Source: Streptomyces collinus
GTDB taxonomy: Bacteria; Actinomycetota; Actinomycetes; Streptomycetales; Streptomycetaceae
Direction: 5' to 3'
Length of the DNA: 64,000 bases
Assembly: GCF_031348265.1 (NCBI RefSeq)
Contig: NZ_CP133771.1
Location: 7,440,001-7,504,000, forward strand
Shown: positions 8,298-15,970 of the stretch, piece by piece
Position numbering within the stretch: the stretch's first letter is position 1
Layout: each line of letters opens with the position of its first letter
Translations under genes and position numbers: made by a program
The notes under the pieces: generated by a model
Told to the model about the DNA's origin: nothing
The model's database searches: none
Seen by the model: only the letters and a program-made list of their open reading frames with translations

Positions 8298-9980
8298 TCA
8301 CTTGTACATGGTCTGGTTCATGGTTCCGGGGGCGTACGCGTCGGGATCGACCCAGACGTTGATCAGCGACGGCTTGCCGGATTCGCGGGCGCGTCGCAGT
8401 GCCGGGCCGATGTCGGCGGGGTCGCGGACCTCCTCGCCGTAACCGCCCAGCATCTGGGCGAACTTGTCGTAGTGGACGTCGCCGAGGGTGTTGCCGACCC
8501 GGTCGCGGTCCTTGCCGTACTTGGCGGCCTGGCCGTAGCGGATCTGGTTCATGGAGGAGTTGTTGCCGACGATGCCGACGAACGGGAGGTTGTAGCGGAC
8601 GAGGGTCTCGAAGTCCCAGCCGGTCAGGGAGAACGCGCCGTCGCCGAAGAGCGCGACGACCTCCTTGTCGGGCCGTGCCTGCTTGGCCGCGAGCACGAAG
8701 GGGACGCCGACGCCGAGCGTGCCGAGGGGGCCGGGGTCCATCCAGTGCCCCGGCGACTTGGGCTGCACGACCTGGCCGGAGAAGGTGACGATGTCGCCGC
8801 CGTCGCCGATGTAGATCGAGTCCTCGGTGAGGAAGTCGTTGATCTCGCTGACCAGACGGTAGGGGTGGATGGGTGAGGCGTCGGACCTCAGGTTCGGCAG
8901 CCGCTTCTCCAGCGCGGTCTGCTCGGCCGCCCGGAGCTCGTCCAGCCACTCCTTGCGCCTGGACGCACCCCCGTTGATGCGTCCGGAGGCAGCCTCGGTC
9001 ACCGACTTCAGCACCAGGCCGGCGTCGCCCACGATGCCGAGGTCGATGTCGCGGTTCTTGCCGACCGTGCGGTAGTCGAGGTCGATCTGCACGACGGTCG
9101 CGTCCGGCGACAGCCGCTTGCCGTAGCCCATGCGGAAGTCGAAGGGCGTCCCGACGATGACGATGATGTCTGCGCCTGAGAAGGCGTACCGGCGTGAGAG
9201 CTGGAAGTGGTGCGGGTCGCCGGGCGGGAGGGTGCCGCGTCCCGCGCCGTTCATGTAGGCGGGGATGTTGAGGGCGCGCACGAGCTCGATGGCCGACTCG
9301 GTGCCGCGGGTGGTCCACACCTGGCTGCCGAGCAGGATGGCCGGCTTCTCGGCGTGCACCAGCAGGTCGGCGAGCTTCTCGACCGCCTCGGGGTCGCCGG
9401 CCGAGCGGGTCGAGGCGCGGTAGGCGCCCTCCTGTGGCACGCGCGCCTTGCCGGCCGGGACCTTGGCGTCCAGCACGTCGCGCGGGATCTCCAGGAAGGA
9501 GGGGCCGGGCGCTCCGTGGAAGCACTCGCGGAACGCCATGGACACCATGTCCGCGGCGCGGGCCGTGTCGGGCACGGTCGCCGCGAACTTGGTGATGGGA
9601 TTCATCATGTCGACGTGCGGCAGGTCCTGGAGAGACCCCATCTTGTGCTGGGTGAGCGCCCCCTGACCTCCGATCAGCAGCATCGGGGACTCCGCGCGGA
9701 AGGCGTTGGCGACACCGGTGACGGCGTCGGTCGTCCCCGGGCCCGCGGTGACCACCGCGCAGCCGGGCTTGCCGGTGATGCGGGCGTAACCGTCGGCGGC
9801 GTGGGCGGCGACCTGCTCGTGGCGTACGTCGACGACCTCGATGCCCTCGTCGACGCAGCCGTCGTAGATGTCGATGATGTGGCCGCCGCACAGCGTGTAG
9901 ATGCGGTCGACTCCCTCGGCCTTCAGCGCCTTGGCTACGAGATGACCACCGGAAATCAAGTCCTGGGTGTCGTCGGGCAT
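8298..9980 (-). CDS. ThDP-dependent decarboxylase/lyase in the oxalyl-CoA decarboxylase position
   Basis: The 560-residue enzyme has the three-domain acetolactate-synthase/2-hydroxyacyl-CoA-lyase fold. The catalytic Glu55 is in VRHEQ, and the ThDP/Mg motif runs from GDG at 446-448 to NN at 473-474. It is first gene of the leftward run with frc, which argues for oxalyl-CoA decarboxylase (oxalyl-CoA to formyl-CoA and CO2). However, residues around the substrate pocket are unlike Oxalobacter or E. coli Oxc as I recall them (QHKMGSLQDL and NSSMNQIRYGQ), so acetolactate synthase-like or acyloin chemistry is possible. ATG at 9980 is chosen because an upstream in-frame codon at 10028 would run into the operator-like palindrome. 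An AAGGGACAG site precedes it. Confidence 0.75.
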   Translation of the reverse strand: MPDDTQDLISGGHLVAKALKAEGVDRIYTLCGGHIIDIYDGCVDEGIEVVDVRHEQVAAHAADGYARITGKPGCAVVTAGPGTTDAVTGVANAFRAESPMLLIGGQGALTQHKMGSLQDLPHVDMMNPITKFAATVPDTARAADMVSMAFRECFHGAPGPSFLEIPRDVLDAKVPAGKARVPQEGAYRASTRSAGDPEAVEKLADLLVHAEKPAILLGSQVWTTRGTESAIELVRALNIPAYMNGAGRGTLPPGDPHHFQLSRRYAFSGADIIVIVGTPFDFRMGYGKRLSPDATVVQIDLDYRTVGKNRDIDLGIVGDAGLVLKSVTEAASGRINGGASRRKEWLDELRAAEQTALEKRLPNLRSDASPIHPYRLVSEINDFLTEDSIYIGDGGDIVTFSGQVVQPKSPGHWMDPGPLGTLGVGVPFVLAAKQARPDKEVVALFGDGAFSLTGWDFETLVRYNLPFVGIVGNNSSMNQIRYGQAAKYGKDRDRVGNTLGDVHYDKFAQMLGGYGEEVRDPADIGPALRRARESGKPSLINVWVDPDAYAPGTMNQTMYK

Positions 9981-10030
9981 GGCGAAGTCCTGTCCCTTCG
10001 TAGGGGTTTGGAGCGGCTCGCAGTACATTG

Positions 10031-10054
10031 CATACAGTCGACGAATACTGTATG
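10031..10054. promoter_or_regulatory. GntR-like operator in the divergent frc/sucC promoter region
   Basis: CATACAGT (10031-10038) and ACTGTATG (10047-10054) form a perfect inverted repeat with an 8-nt spacer inside the 175-nt divergent region between the ThDP-enzyme gene (start 9980) and sucC (start 10156). The half sites resemble those of FadR/FCD-type GntR regulators. Its position suggests joint control of both arms. No GntR gene is present in the window. Confidence 0.5.
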
Positions 10055-10155
10055 AAGCTTGTTATCCCGCATCCGGTGGGTGGTGTCCAGGGGGCGTGCG
10101 GCATTTTCGGGGGCTGGGGGTCGCTCCCCAGAAGACACAGCAGTCAGGAGCCGAA

Positions 10156-11286
10156 ATGGACCTGTACGAACACCAGGCAAGGGAACTCTTCGAAGAACAC
10201 GGCATCTTGGTGCCGCGGGCCGAGGTGACCGACTCGCCCAAGGAAGCGCGCGAGATCGCACGCCGGCTCGGTGGCCGAGTCGTGGTGAAGGCCCAGGTGA
10301 AGACCGGTGGGCGCGGCAAGGCCGGTGGCGTGAAACTCGCCGCCGACCCGGCCGCCGCGGAGCTGACCGCACGCCAGATCCTGGGCATGGACATCAAGGG
10401 CCACACGGTCGGCAAGGTCATGCTGGCCCAACCCGTCGACATCGAGACCGAGTTCTACGTGTCCTACGTACTCGACCGCGCGGCCGGCCGCTTCCTCGCG
10501 ATCGCCTCGGCCGAGGGCGGCATGGAGATCGAGGAGGTCGCCGCCACGAGGCCGGAGGCGGTCGCCCGCATCCCCGTCGACCCGTCCGAGGGCGTGACCT
10601 CGGCCAAGGCCACCGAGATCGCCGACGCGGCCGGGCTGCCGCCCCAGGCCGTCGACGTCCTCGTGCGCCTGTGGCAGGTACTGGTCCGCGAGGACGCCCT
10701 CCTCGTCGAGGTCAACCCGCTCGTCCGCACGAAGGAGGGCCGGATCCTGGCTCTCGACGGCAAGGTCACCCTCGACGACAACGCCCGTTTCCGGCAGGCA
10801 CGCTGGGGCGCGGACGACACCGGGCACGACGACCCGCTGGAGGCGGCCGCGGCCGCGAAGGGCCTCAACTACGTGAAGCTGGACGGCGAGGTCGGCATCA
10901 TCGGCAACGGCGCGGGGCTCGTCATGTCGACGCTCGACGTGGTCGCGGGATGCGGTGCGCGGCCCGCCAACTTCCTCGACATCGGCGGCGGAGCGAGCGC
11001 CCAGGTGATGGCGGACGGGTTGTCGGTCATCCTCTCCGACCCGGCCGTGAAATCCGTCTTCGTCAACGTCTTCGGCGGGATCACCGCCTGCGACGCGGTC
11101 GCCGACGGCATCGTGCGGGCCCTGGAGACCGTCCGGCTGACCAAGCCGCTCGTCGTACGGCTCGACGGCAACAACGCGGCCCGGGGCCGGGCCGTCCTCG
11201 ACGAGCACGCGCATCCGCTGGTCCAGCAGGTCACCACCATGGACGGCGCCGCCGCCCGTGCCGCCGAACTCGCCACCACGGCCTGA
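10156..11286 (+). CDS. sucC: succinate--CoA ligase, beta subunit (second-copy type)
   Basis: The product is 376 residues, the normal length. MDLYEHQARELFEEHGI is the standard N-terminus; VVVKAQVKTGGRGKAGGVKLA is the ATP-grasp start. NPLV and GRILALDGKV carry metal-binding Asn/Asp residues, and the C-terminal FVNVFGGITACD binds the alpha subunit's phosphate loop. The ATG at 10156 has CAGGAG 6 nt upstream, while longer readings run back through the promoter. It heads the rightward arm with sucD 14 nt downstream. Being beside a CoA-transferase rather than TCA genes suggests a dedicated supply of succinyl-CoA for CoA transfer to oxalate; that is inference. Confidence 0.9.
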   Translation: MDLYEHQARELFEEHGILVPRAEVTDSPKEAREIARRLGGRVVVKAQVKTGGRGKAGGVKLAADPAAAELTARQILGMDIKGHTVGKVMLAQPVDIETEFYVSYVLDRAAGRFLAIASAEGGMEIEEVAATRPEAVARIPVDPSEGVTSAKATEIADAAGLPPQAVDVLVRLWQVLVREDALLVEVNPLVRTKEGRILALDGKVTLDDNARFRQARWGADDTGHDDPLEAAAAAKGLNYVKLDGEVGIIGNGAGLVMSTLDVVAGCGARPANFLDIGGGASAQVMADGLSVILSDPAVKSVFVNVFGGITACDAVADGIVRALETVRLTKPLVVRLDGNNAARGRAVLDEHAHPLVQQVTTMDGAAARAAELATTA

Positions 11287-11300
11287 GGAGAGGGAACGCC

Positions 11301-12215
11301 ATGGCCATCTACCTCACCAAGGAGAGCAAGGTCCTCGTCCAGGGCATGACCGGCGGCGAGGGCATGAAGCACACGCGGCGGATGCTCGCCGCCGGCACGA
11401 ACGTCGTCGGCGGGGTGAACCCGCGCAAGGCGGGCCGCACCGTCGACTTCGACGTCCCCCAGTGCCTAAAGGGCCTGGGAGGTGCCCCCAGGGCCGTGCC
11501 CGTCTTCGGCTCGGTCGCCGACGGCATGCGTGCGACGGGAGCGGACGTCACCGTGGTCTTCGTGCCGCCCGCCTTCGCCAAGGCAGCCGTCGTCGAGGCC
11601 GCCGACGCCGGCATCGGCCTCGCCGTCGTCATCACCGAGGGCATCCCCGTCCACGACTCCGTCGCCTTCACCGCCTACGCCGAGGGCAAGGGCACCCGCA
11701 TCGTCGGCCCCAACTGCCCGGGCCTCATCACACCCGGCCAGTCCAACGCGGGCATCATCCCGTCCGACATCACCAAGCCGGGCCGTGTCGGACTGGTCTC
11801 CAAGTCGGGCACGCTGACGTACCAGCTCATGTACGAGCTCCGCGACATCGGCTTCTCCACCTGCGTCGGCATCGGCGGCGACCCCGTCGTCGGCACCACC
11901 CACATCGACTGCCTCGCCGCCTTCCAGGACGACCCCGACACCGAACTGATCGTCCTCATCGGGGAGATCGGCGGCGACGCGGAGGAACGGGCGGCGGCCT
12001 ACATCCGCGAGCACGTCACCAAGCCGGTCGTCGGCTACATCGCCGGTTTCACCGCACCCGAGGGCAAGACCATGGGGCACGCGGGCGCGATCGTGTCCGG
12101 CTCCTCCGGCACGGCCGCCGCGAAGAAGGAGGCCCTGGAGGCGGTCGGGGTGAGCGTCGGCAGCACACCGACCGAGACGGCGAAGCTGGTGCTCGCGCGG
12201 CTCGAAGGCCGCTAG
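11301..12215 (+). CDS. sucD: succinate--CoA ligase, alpha subunit
   Basis: The 304-residue protein has the full alpha-subunit pattern. MAIYLTKESKVLVQGMTGGEG opens the CoA-binding Rossmann domain. GPNCPGLI and SKSGTLTYQ are the conserved ligase motifs, and GKTMGHAGAIVSG carries the phosphorylated His. GAGGAGAGGG lies 5-14 nt before the ATG. It partners the adjacent sucC product to form the heterodimer. One local oddity is a short insertion near residues 54-66 (QCLKGLGGAPRAV) compared with the usual compact loop before VFGSV. Confidence 0.9.
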   Translation: MAIYLTKESKVLVQGMTGGEGMKHTRRMLAAGTNVVGGVNPRKAGRTVDFDVPQCLKGLGGAPRAVPVFGSVADGMRATGADVTVVFVPPAFAKAAVVEAADAGIGLAVVITEGIPVHDSVAFTAYAEGKGTRIVGPNCPGLITPGQSNAGIIPSDITKPGRVGLVSKSGTLTYQLMYELRDIGFSTCVGIGGDPVVGTTHIDCLAAFQDDPDTELIVLIGEIGGDAEERAAAYIREHVTKPVVGYIAGFTAPEGKTMGHAGAIVSGSSGTAAAKKEALEAVGVSVGSTPTETAKLVLARLEGR

Positions 12216-12219
12216 CGGC

Positions 12220-12347
12220 CACCCACGCCGCCGCTCCGGCCGTTACCGGCCCATCCATGTCGACTCGACTCACTGGCACGTTGCCGGCTCACCCACGCCG
12301 ATTCCCTGGCCGATCACCGCCCCACCCACGCCGATACCCCGGCCGAT
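12220..12347 (+). repeat. three imperfect copies of a CACCCACGCCG unit
   Basis: The 195-nt gap between sucD and the aldehyde dehydrogenase contains CACCCACGCCG at 12220-12230, 12290-12300 and 12323-12333. The last two head 25-nt near-identical units 33 nt apart (12290-12314 and 12323-12347). The sequence is C-rich on this strand. No gene is apparent and no function is known. Confidence 0.5.
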
Positions 12348-12410
12348 TGCCCGGCCACCCCCCCCGCCGAATTCCCCGCCCCCGACTGTGCACCGAGAGC
12401 GGAGCAACCC

Positions 12411-13952
12411 TTGGCACCCACCCTCACCCTCAAGTCCGGCACGTCCTGGCCCGACGCGTGGCGGCGCTGTCTCGCCGTCGCCCCCGAGGCCTTCCGCGAC
12501 GACCGGGTCCTCAACCTCTGGAACGGCGCCTGGCAGGAGGACGGCCGGGTCCTGCCCGCCGTCAGTCCCGTCGACGGCAGCCCGATCGCCGGCCCGCCAC
12601 GCCTGGACGGGACCACCGCCCACCGGGCCGTCTACGCCGCCCTCGACCAGCACCGCGCCTGGCGGCACCTCCCCCTGGAGGAGCGCAGGGCCCGGGTCGC
12701 GGCCACCCTCGACGCTCTCGCCGAACACCGCGGTCTGCTCGCGCTGCTGCTCGTCTGGGAGATCGGCAAGCCCTGGCGGCTCGCCCAGGCGGACGTCGAC
12801 CGGGCCATCGACGGGGTTCGCTGGTACGTCGACGGGATCGAACCGATGCTCGCCGGGCGCGCCCCGCTGGACGGCCCCGTGTCCAACATCGCCAGCTGGA
12901 ACTACCCGATGAGCGTGCTCGTTCACGCAGTGCTGGTCCAGGCACTGGCAGGCAACGCGGTCATCGCCAAGACCCCGACCGACGGCGGTGTCGCCTGTCT
13001 GACCCTGGCCTGTGCCCTCGCCGCCCGCGAGGGCATCCCCGTGACCCTCGTCAGCGGCAGCGGAGGCGAGCTGTCGCAGGCGCTGGTGCGGGCGCCCGAG
13101 ATCGGCTGCGTCTCCTTCATCGGCGGCCGTGACACCGGCGCCGCCGTGGCCACGGCCGTCGCCGACCTCGGCAAACGACACGTACTCGAACAGGAAGGAC
13201 TCAACACCTGGGGCATCTGGAACCACTCGGACTGGGACACGCTCACCGCGGTGATCCCCAAGCTGTTCGACTACGGCAAGCAGCGCTGCACGGCGTACCC
13301 GCGCTTCGTCGTCCAGCGGCACCTGTTCGACGCGTTCCTGGCGGCGTACCTCCCGGCGGTGCGCACGCTCAGGGTCGGGCATCCGCTCGCCGTGGAGCAG
13401 CCTGACGACCCGTACCCGGAGCTGGACTTCGGGCCGGTCATCAACGCTGCCAAGGCGAAGGAACTGCAGGACCAGGTCGCCGAGGCGATCGAGCGCGGCG
13501 CCGTACCGCTGCACCGGGCCGCGCCCGACGACGCCCGCTTCCTGCCTGGCCAGGACACCGCCGCCTACGTCCAGCCGGTCACGCTCCTCAACCCGCCCTC
13601 GTCCTCCCCGCTGCACCACGCGGAGCCGTTCGGCCCGGTCGACACGATCGTCCTGGTCGACACGGAAGCGGAGCTGCTGGCCGCGATGAACGCCTCCAAC
13701 GGCGCGCTGGTCGCCACGCTGTCCACGGACGACCGGGCGACGTACGACCGGCTCGCCCCGCAGATCCGCGCGTTCAAGGTCGGCCACGGCGCGCCCCGCT
13801 CCCGGGGCGACCGCGACGAACTGTTCGGCGGGCTCGGAGCTTCCTGGCGCGGCGCGTTCGTCGGCGGTGACCTGCTGGTGCGCGCCGTGACCCGGGGACC
13901 TGAGGGGGAGCGGCTGCCGGGGAACTTCCCGGAGTACCAGTTGCTGCCCTGA
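12411..13952 (+). CDS. aldehyde dehydrogenase family protein
   Basis: The product is 513 residues of the NAD(P)-dependent aldehyde dehydrogenase superfamily. NIASWNYPMSVLVH is the cofactor-binding region, the catalytic Glu is in LEQEGLNTWG (near residue 262), and the nucleophile Cys293 is in GKQRCTAYPR. Several family motifs are altered (no PWNxP, and EQEGLNT in place of the usual ELGGK), so it is a divergent subfamily. Start: TTG at 12411, supported by GGAG 6 nt upstream. It lies 195 nt after sucD in the same direction. In this context glyoxylate or another small oxo-acid/acyl-CoA-linked aldehyde is a reasonable but untested substrate. Confidence 0.8.
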   Translation: MAPTLTLKSGTSWPDAWRRCLAVAPEAFRDDRVLNLWNGAWQEDGRVLPAVSPVDGSPIAGPPRLDGTTAHRAVYAALDQHRAWRHLPLEERRARVAATLDALAEHRGLLALLLVWEIGKPWRLAQADVDRAIDGVRWYVDGIEPMLAGRAPLDGPVSNIASWNYPMSVLVHAVLVQALAGNAVIAKTPTDGGVACLTLACALAAREGIPVTLVSGSGGELSQALVRAPEIGCVSFIGGRDTGAAVATAVADLGKRHVLEQEGLNTWGIWNHSDWDTLTAVIPKLFDYGKQRCTAYPRFVVQRHLFDAFLAAYLPAVRTLRVGHPLAVEQPDDPYPELDFGPVINAAKAKELQDQVAEAIERGAVPLHRAAPDDARFLPGQDTAAYVQPVTLLNPPSSSPLHHAEPFGPVDTIVLVDTEAELLAAMNASNGALVATLSTDDRATYDRLAPQIRAFKVGHGAPRSRGDRDELFGGLGASWRGAFVGGDLLVRAVTRGPEGERLPGNFPEYQLLP

Positions 13953-13963
13953 CGTAGGGGGGC

Positions 13964-14017
13964 GCGTCCGACGCCGGTTCCCCGCGGGGTTCGCTAGGAG
14001 GAGCCGGCGTCGGACGC
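13964..14017 (+). terminator. hairpin downstream of the aldehyde dehydrogenase
   Basis: Arms 13964-13981 and 14000-14017 pair over 18 bp with one G-U pair, around an 18-nt loop, starting 12 nt after the stop codon. No T-tract is present. Confidence 0.6.
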
Positions 14018-14330
14018 CGTAACGGTCCGACGGGGCGCCGGCGTCGCCCGCCGTGTCGGTGCGGTCCGTCGCCCGCCGTGTCTGTGTCGCCCGCCGTGTC
14101 TGTGCGGTCTGTTGTCTCTGAGTGGCCTGCCATGGCGGGCCGGGCCTCCTCGAACCTCCCGGATCTCCCCGGGCCTCCCGGACATCCCCGGGCCTCCCGG
14201 ACCTCCCTGAGTCGCCCGGACCTCCGCCTCAACGGACCTCCCGGCCCCACCGGACGTCCGGGCTCCACCGGGCACCCGACCCCTCCCCGGCCCCAAGCCG
14301 GGCGCGCGACGCGGCACTCCGCGACGTCGC
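14018..14330. other. gene-free low-complexity repeats between convergent genes
   Basis: Bases 14049-14110 repeat a CGCCCGCCGTGTC unit three times. Bases 14150-14290 repeat CCTCCCGGA/CACCGGG-like units, which read on the plus strand as GPP/GPTGRPG collagen-like triplets. There is no ribosome binding site and no sensible start, so I do not call a gene. The tract separates the aldehyde dehydrogenase from the convergent DUF2254 gene. Confidence 0.6.
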
Positions 14331-15662
14331 TCAGCCGATGCCCTGCCGGTCCGGGCGCAGGGCGAAGTCCCGGTCCGACGCGGTCGGAGCCGCCTTGCCG
14401 ACGGCCTGACGGAGCAGTGCGCGATGCCGCAGCAGCGGCTCGCGCCGTTCCGGTGGCGCGAGCAGGAGCAGGTCGTCAAGACCGGCCAGCATGCGCCGGG
14501 AGATCTGCGGGCTGCCGACGGCGCATCCCCGTACCTCGGCGAACCCGAGATCCACCAGCTCGGTCCAGTCCGGCACCGGCTGCACCAGCCGTACCGCACC
14601 GGCCCGGTCCCGGTGCAGGGCGGCGTCCAGCGGCCGTCGGCTCAGTGCTGCCAGGAACTGGACGACACGGTCCAGCGCCTGCACGGCGGTCGTCGGATCG
14701 TTGATCGCGGGCGACAGGGCGCGCAACGCGATGTCGGACAACTGCCGCAGCCCGAAACCGAGATCCTGGTGGTAGGTCCGCTCCACCCCCACCGAGATCG
14801 CGTACCGCAGCACCCGGCGCGGCGGGACCGGCCCGCCGTGCACCGCCAGCACGGGCATGCCCGGCACCACGAAGTCCCCGATCCGCGGGATCAGCCGCAG
14901 CACGACCCCGTGCTTGCGCGCCGCCCGCACCAGCCGCGCGACGTGCACGTCCCGCAGCACCCCCGCCTGGCCCTCGTGCGGTACCCACACGGTGACAGCG
15001 CCCAGGCCGGGTGCCTCCTGCCCGACCGCCGGGACGGGCATCGAGGCGGTCACCCGGAACGACTCCGAGGCGATTCGCGCGATCACATGGCTGATCCGCA
15101 TCAGCCTCAGCGTGGAGTTCACGTACAGCACGAAGAGCAGCAGGCTCAGCCCGACCATGCAGAGGGTGAGCACCGCCTGCACCAAAGGCACCGACGTGAC
15201 GGCCCGGGGGTCCTCGACACTGTCGAAGCTCGTCATGACCAGCAGGGTCAGCACGAAGGTCGCCAGGAACACCGCGAAGGTCGCCTTGGTGATCCGGCTC
15301 CGGACGAACAGCCGCACCACGCGCGGGGTGAACTGCCCGCTGGCCATCTGCACGGCCACCAGCGAGATGCTGAAGACCACACCGATGAAGGTCATCATCG
15401 CCGAGCCGACCGCACTCACCACGGCCCTCGCGTCCTCCGCGAACCGCAGCAGCTCGTCGAGCGTCTCGTAGTCCCGGTCCTCCTGGAGCGCGTCGACGAT
15501 CGCCGTGTCGAGCGCCTCCGCCCCCACCCAGACCACGAACACGCACACCATCGCCGCGGTCGGGGCGAACCAGAAGGTGTCCCGCAGATGCTCCCTGAGC
15601 GGTGACAGCGCACGGGGCCGACGTCCCACCGAGGAGCTCTGCGTAACCATCCAGTCACTCAT
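14331..15662 (-). CDS. DUF2254 membrane protein
   Basis: The product is 443 residues. Four hydrophobic segments lie in the first 200 residues (around 33-55, 85-105, 125-148 and 160-182). They are followed by a soluble part with the DUF2254 signature: SISLVAVQMASGQFTPRVV after TM2 and GLRQLSDIALRALSPAINDP near residue 300. GDFVVPGMPVL in the middle looks like a biotinyl/RCK-like strand pair. The function of the family is unknown. It is convergent with the aldehyde dehydrogenase and separated from it by the repeat tract. The start is ATG 15662; a second ATG four codons in is also possible. Confidence 0.85.
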   Translation of the reverse strand: MSDWMVTQSSSVGRRPRALSPLREHLRDTFWFAPTAAMVCVFVVWVGAEALDTAIVDALQEDRDYETLDELLRFAEDARAVVSAVGSAMMTFIGVVFSISLVAVQMASGQFTPRVVRLFVRSRITKATFAVFLATFVLTLLVMTSFDSVEDPRAVTSVPLVQAVLTLCMVGLSLLLFVLYVNSTLRLMRISHVIARIASESFRVTASMPVPAVGQEAPGLGAVTVWVPHEGQAGVLRDVHVARLVRAARKHGVVLRLIPRIGDFVVPGMPVLAVHGGPVPPRRVLRYAISVGVERTYHQDLGFGLRQLSDIALRALSPAINDPTTAVQALDRVVQFLAALSRRPLDAALHRDRAGAVRLVQPVPDWTELVDLGFAEVRGCAVGSPQISRRMLAGLDDLLLLAPPERREPLLRHRALLRQAVGKAAPTASDRDFALRPDRQGIG

Positions 15663-15804
15663 GGTGTGACCCTAGAGGTATCGGAGCGCGAGGTCCGGGA
15701 CCCCCGCCACGCGGGCGGAAACGCAGGTGAAAGGCACTCCGAAACCTTGGTATTGTTGTCCGTGTCGCTGCGGGGAACACCCCTGGCAAGGCGGCAGACA
15801 CCTG

Positions 15805-15889
15805 GTCCGGGTGGCGGAATGGCAGACGCGCTAGCTTGAGGTGCTAGTGCCCTTTATCGGGCGTGGGGGTTCAAGTCCCCCCTCGGACA
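15805..15889 (+). tRNA. tRNA-Leu (anticodon GAG)
   Basis: The 85-nt class II tRNA has acceptor arms GTCCGGG (15805-15811) and CTCGGAC (15882-15888), discriminator A, anticodon stem CTAGC/GCTAG and loop TTGAGGT. The GAG anticodon is at 15838-15840. It has a long variable arm and a TTCAAGTC T-loop. CCA is not encoded. It reads CUC/CUU leucine codons. Confidence 0.97.
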
Positions 15890-15895
15890 CAGATC

Positions 15896-15934
15896 AGCTA
15901 GGGCGGGTCGAGATCTTCTCGACCCGCCCTAGCT
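15896..15934. terminator. 18-bp perfect hairpin after tRNA-Leu
   Basis: Arms 15896-15913 and 15917-15934 are perfectly complementary with a 3-nt loop, starting 7 nt after the tRNA. It also lies just beyond the 3' end of the convergent regulator gene, so it can serve both. Confidence 0.85.
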
Positions 15935-15970
15935 GTTGTGCGTCATGCCTCCCGTGCCGTAGCCATCGCC

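Noticed and set aside
14150..14290. A collagen-like protein (GPP/GPTG triplets)
   Set aside because: No start codon with a ribosome binding site, no signal peptide, and the triplet frame is a by-product of CCTCCCGGA DNA repeats between convergent genes.
15805..15934. Integration site (attL) of a mobile element at tRNA-Leu
   Set aside because: No integrase gene, no repeat of the tRNA 3' end elsewhere in the window; the sequence after the tRNA is a simple terminator hairpin.
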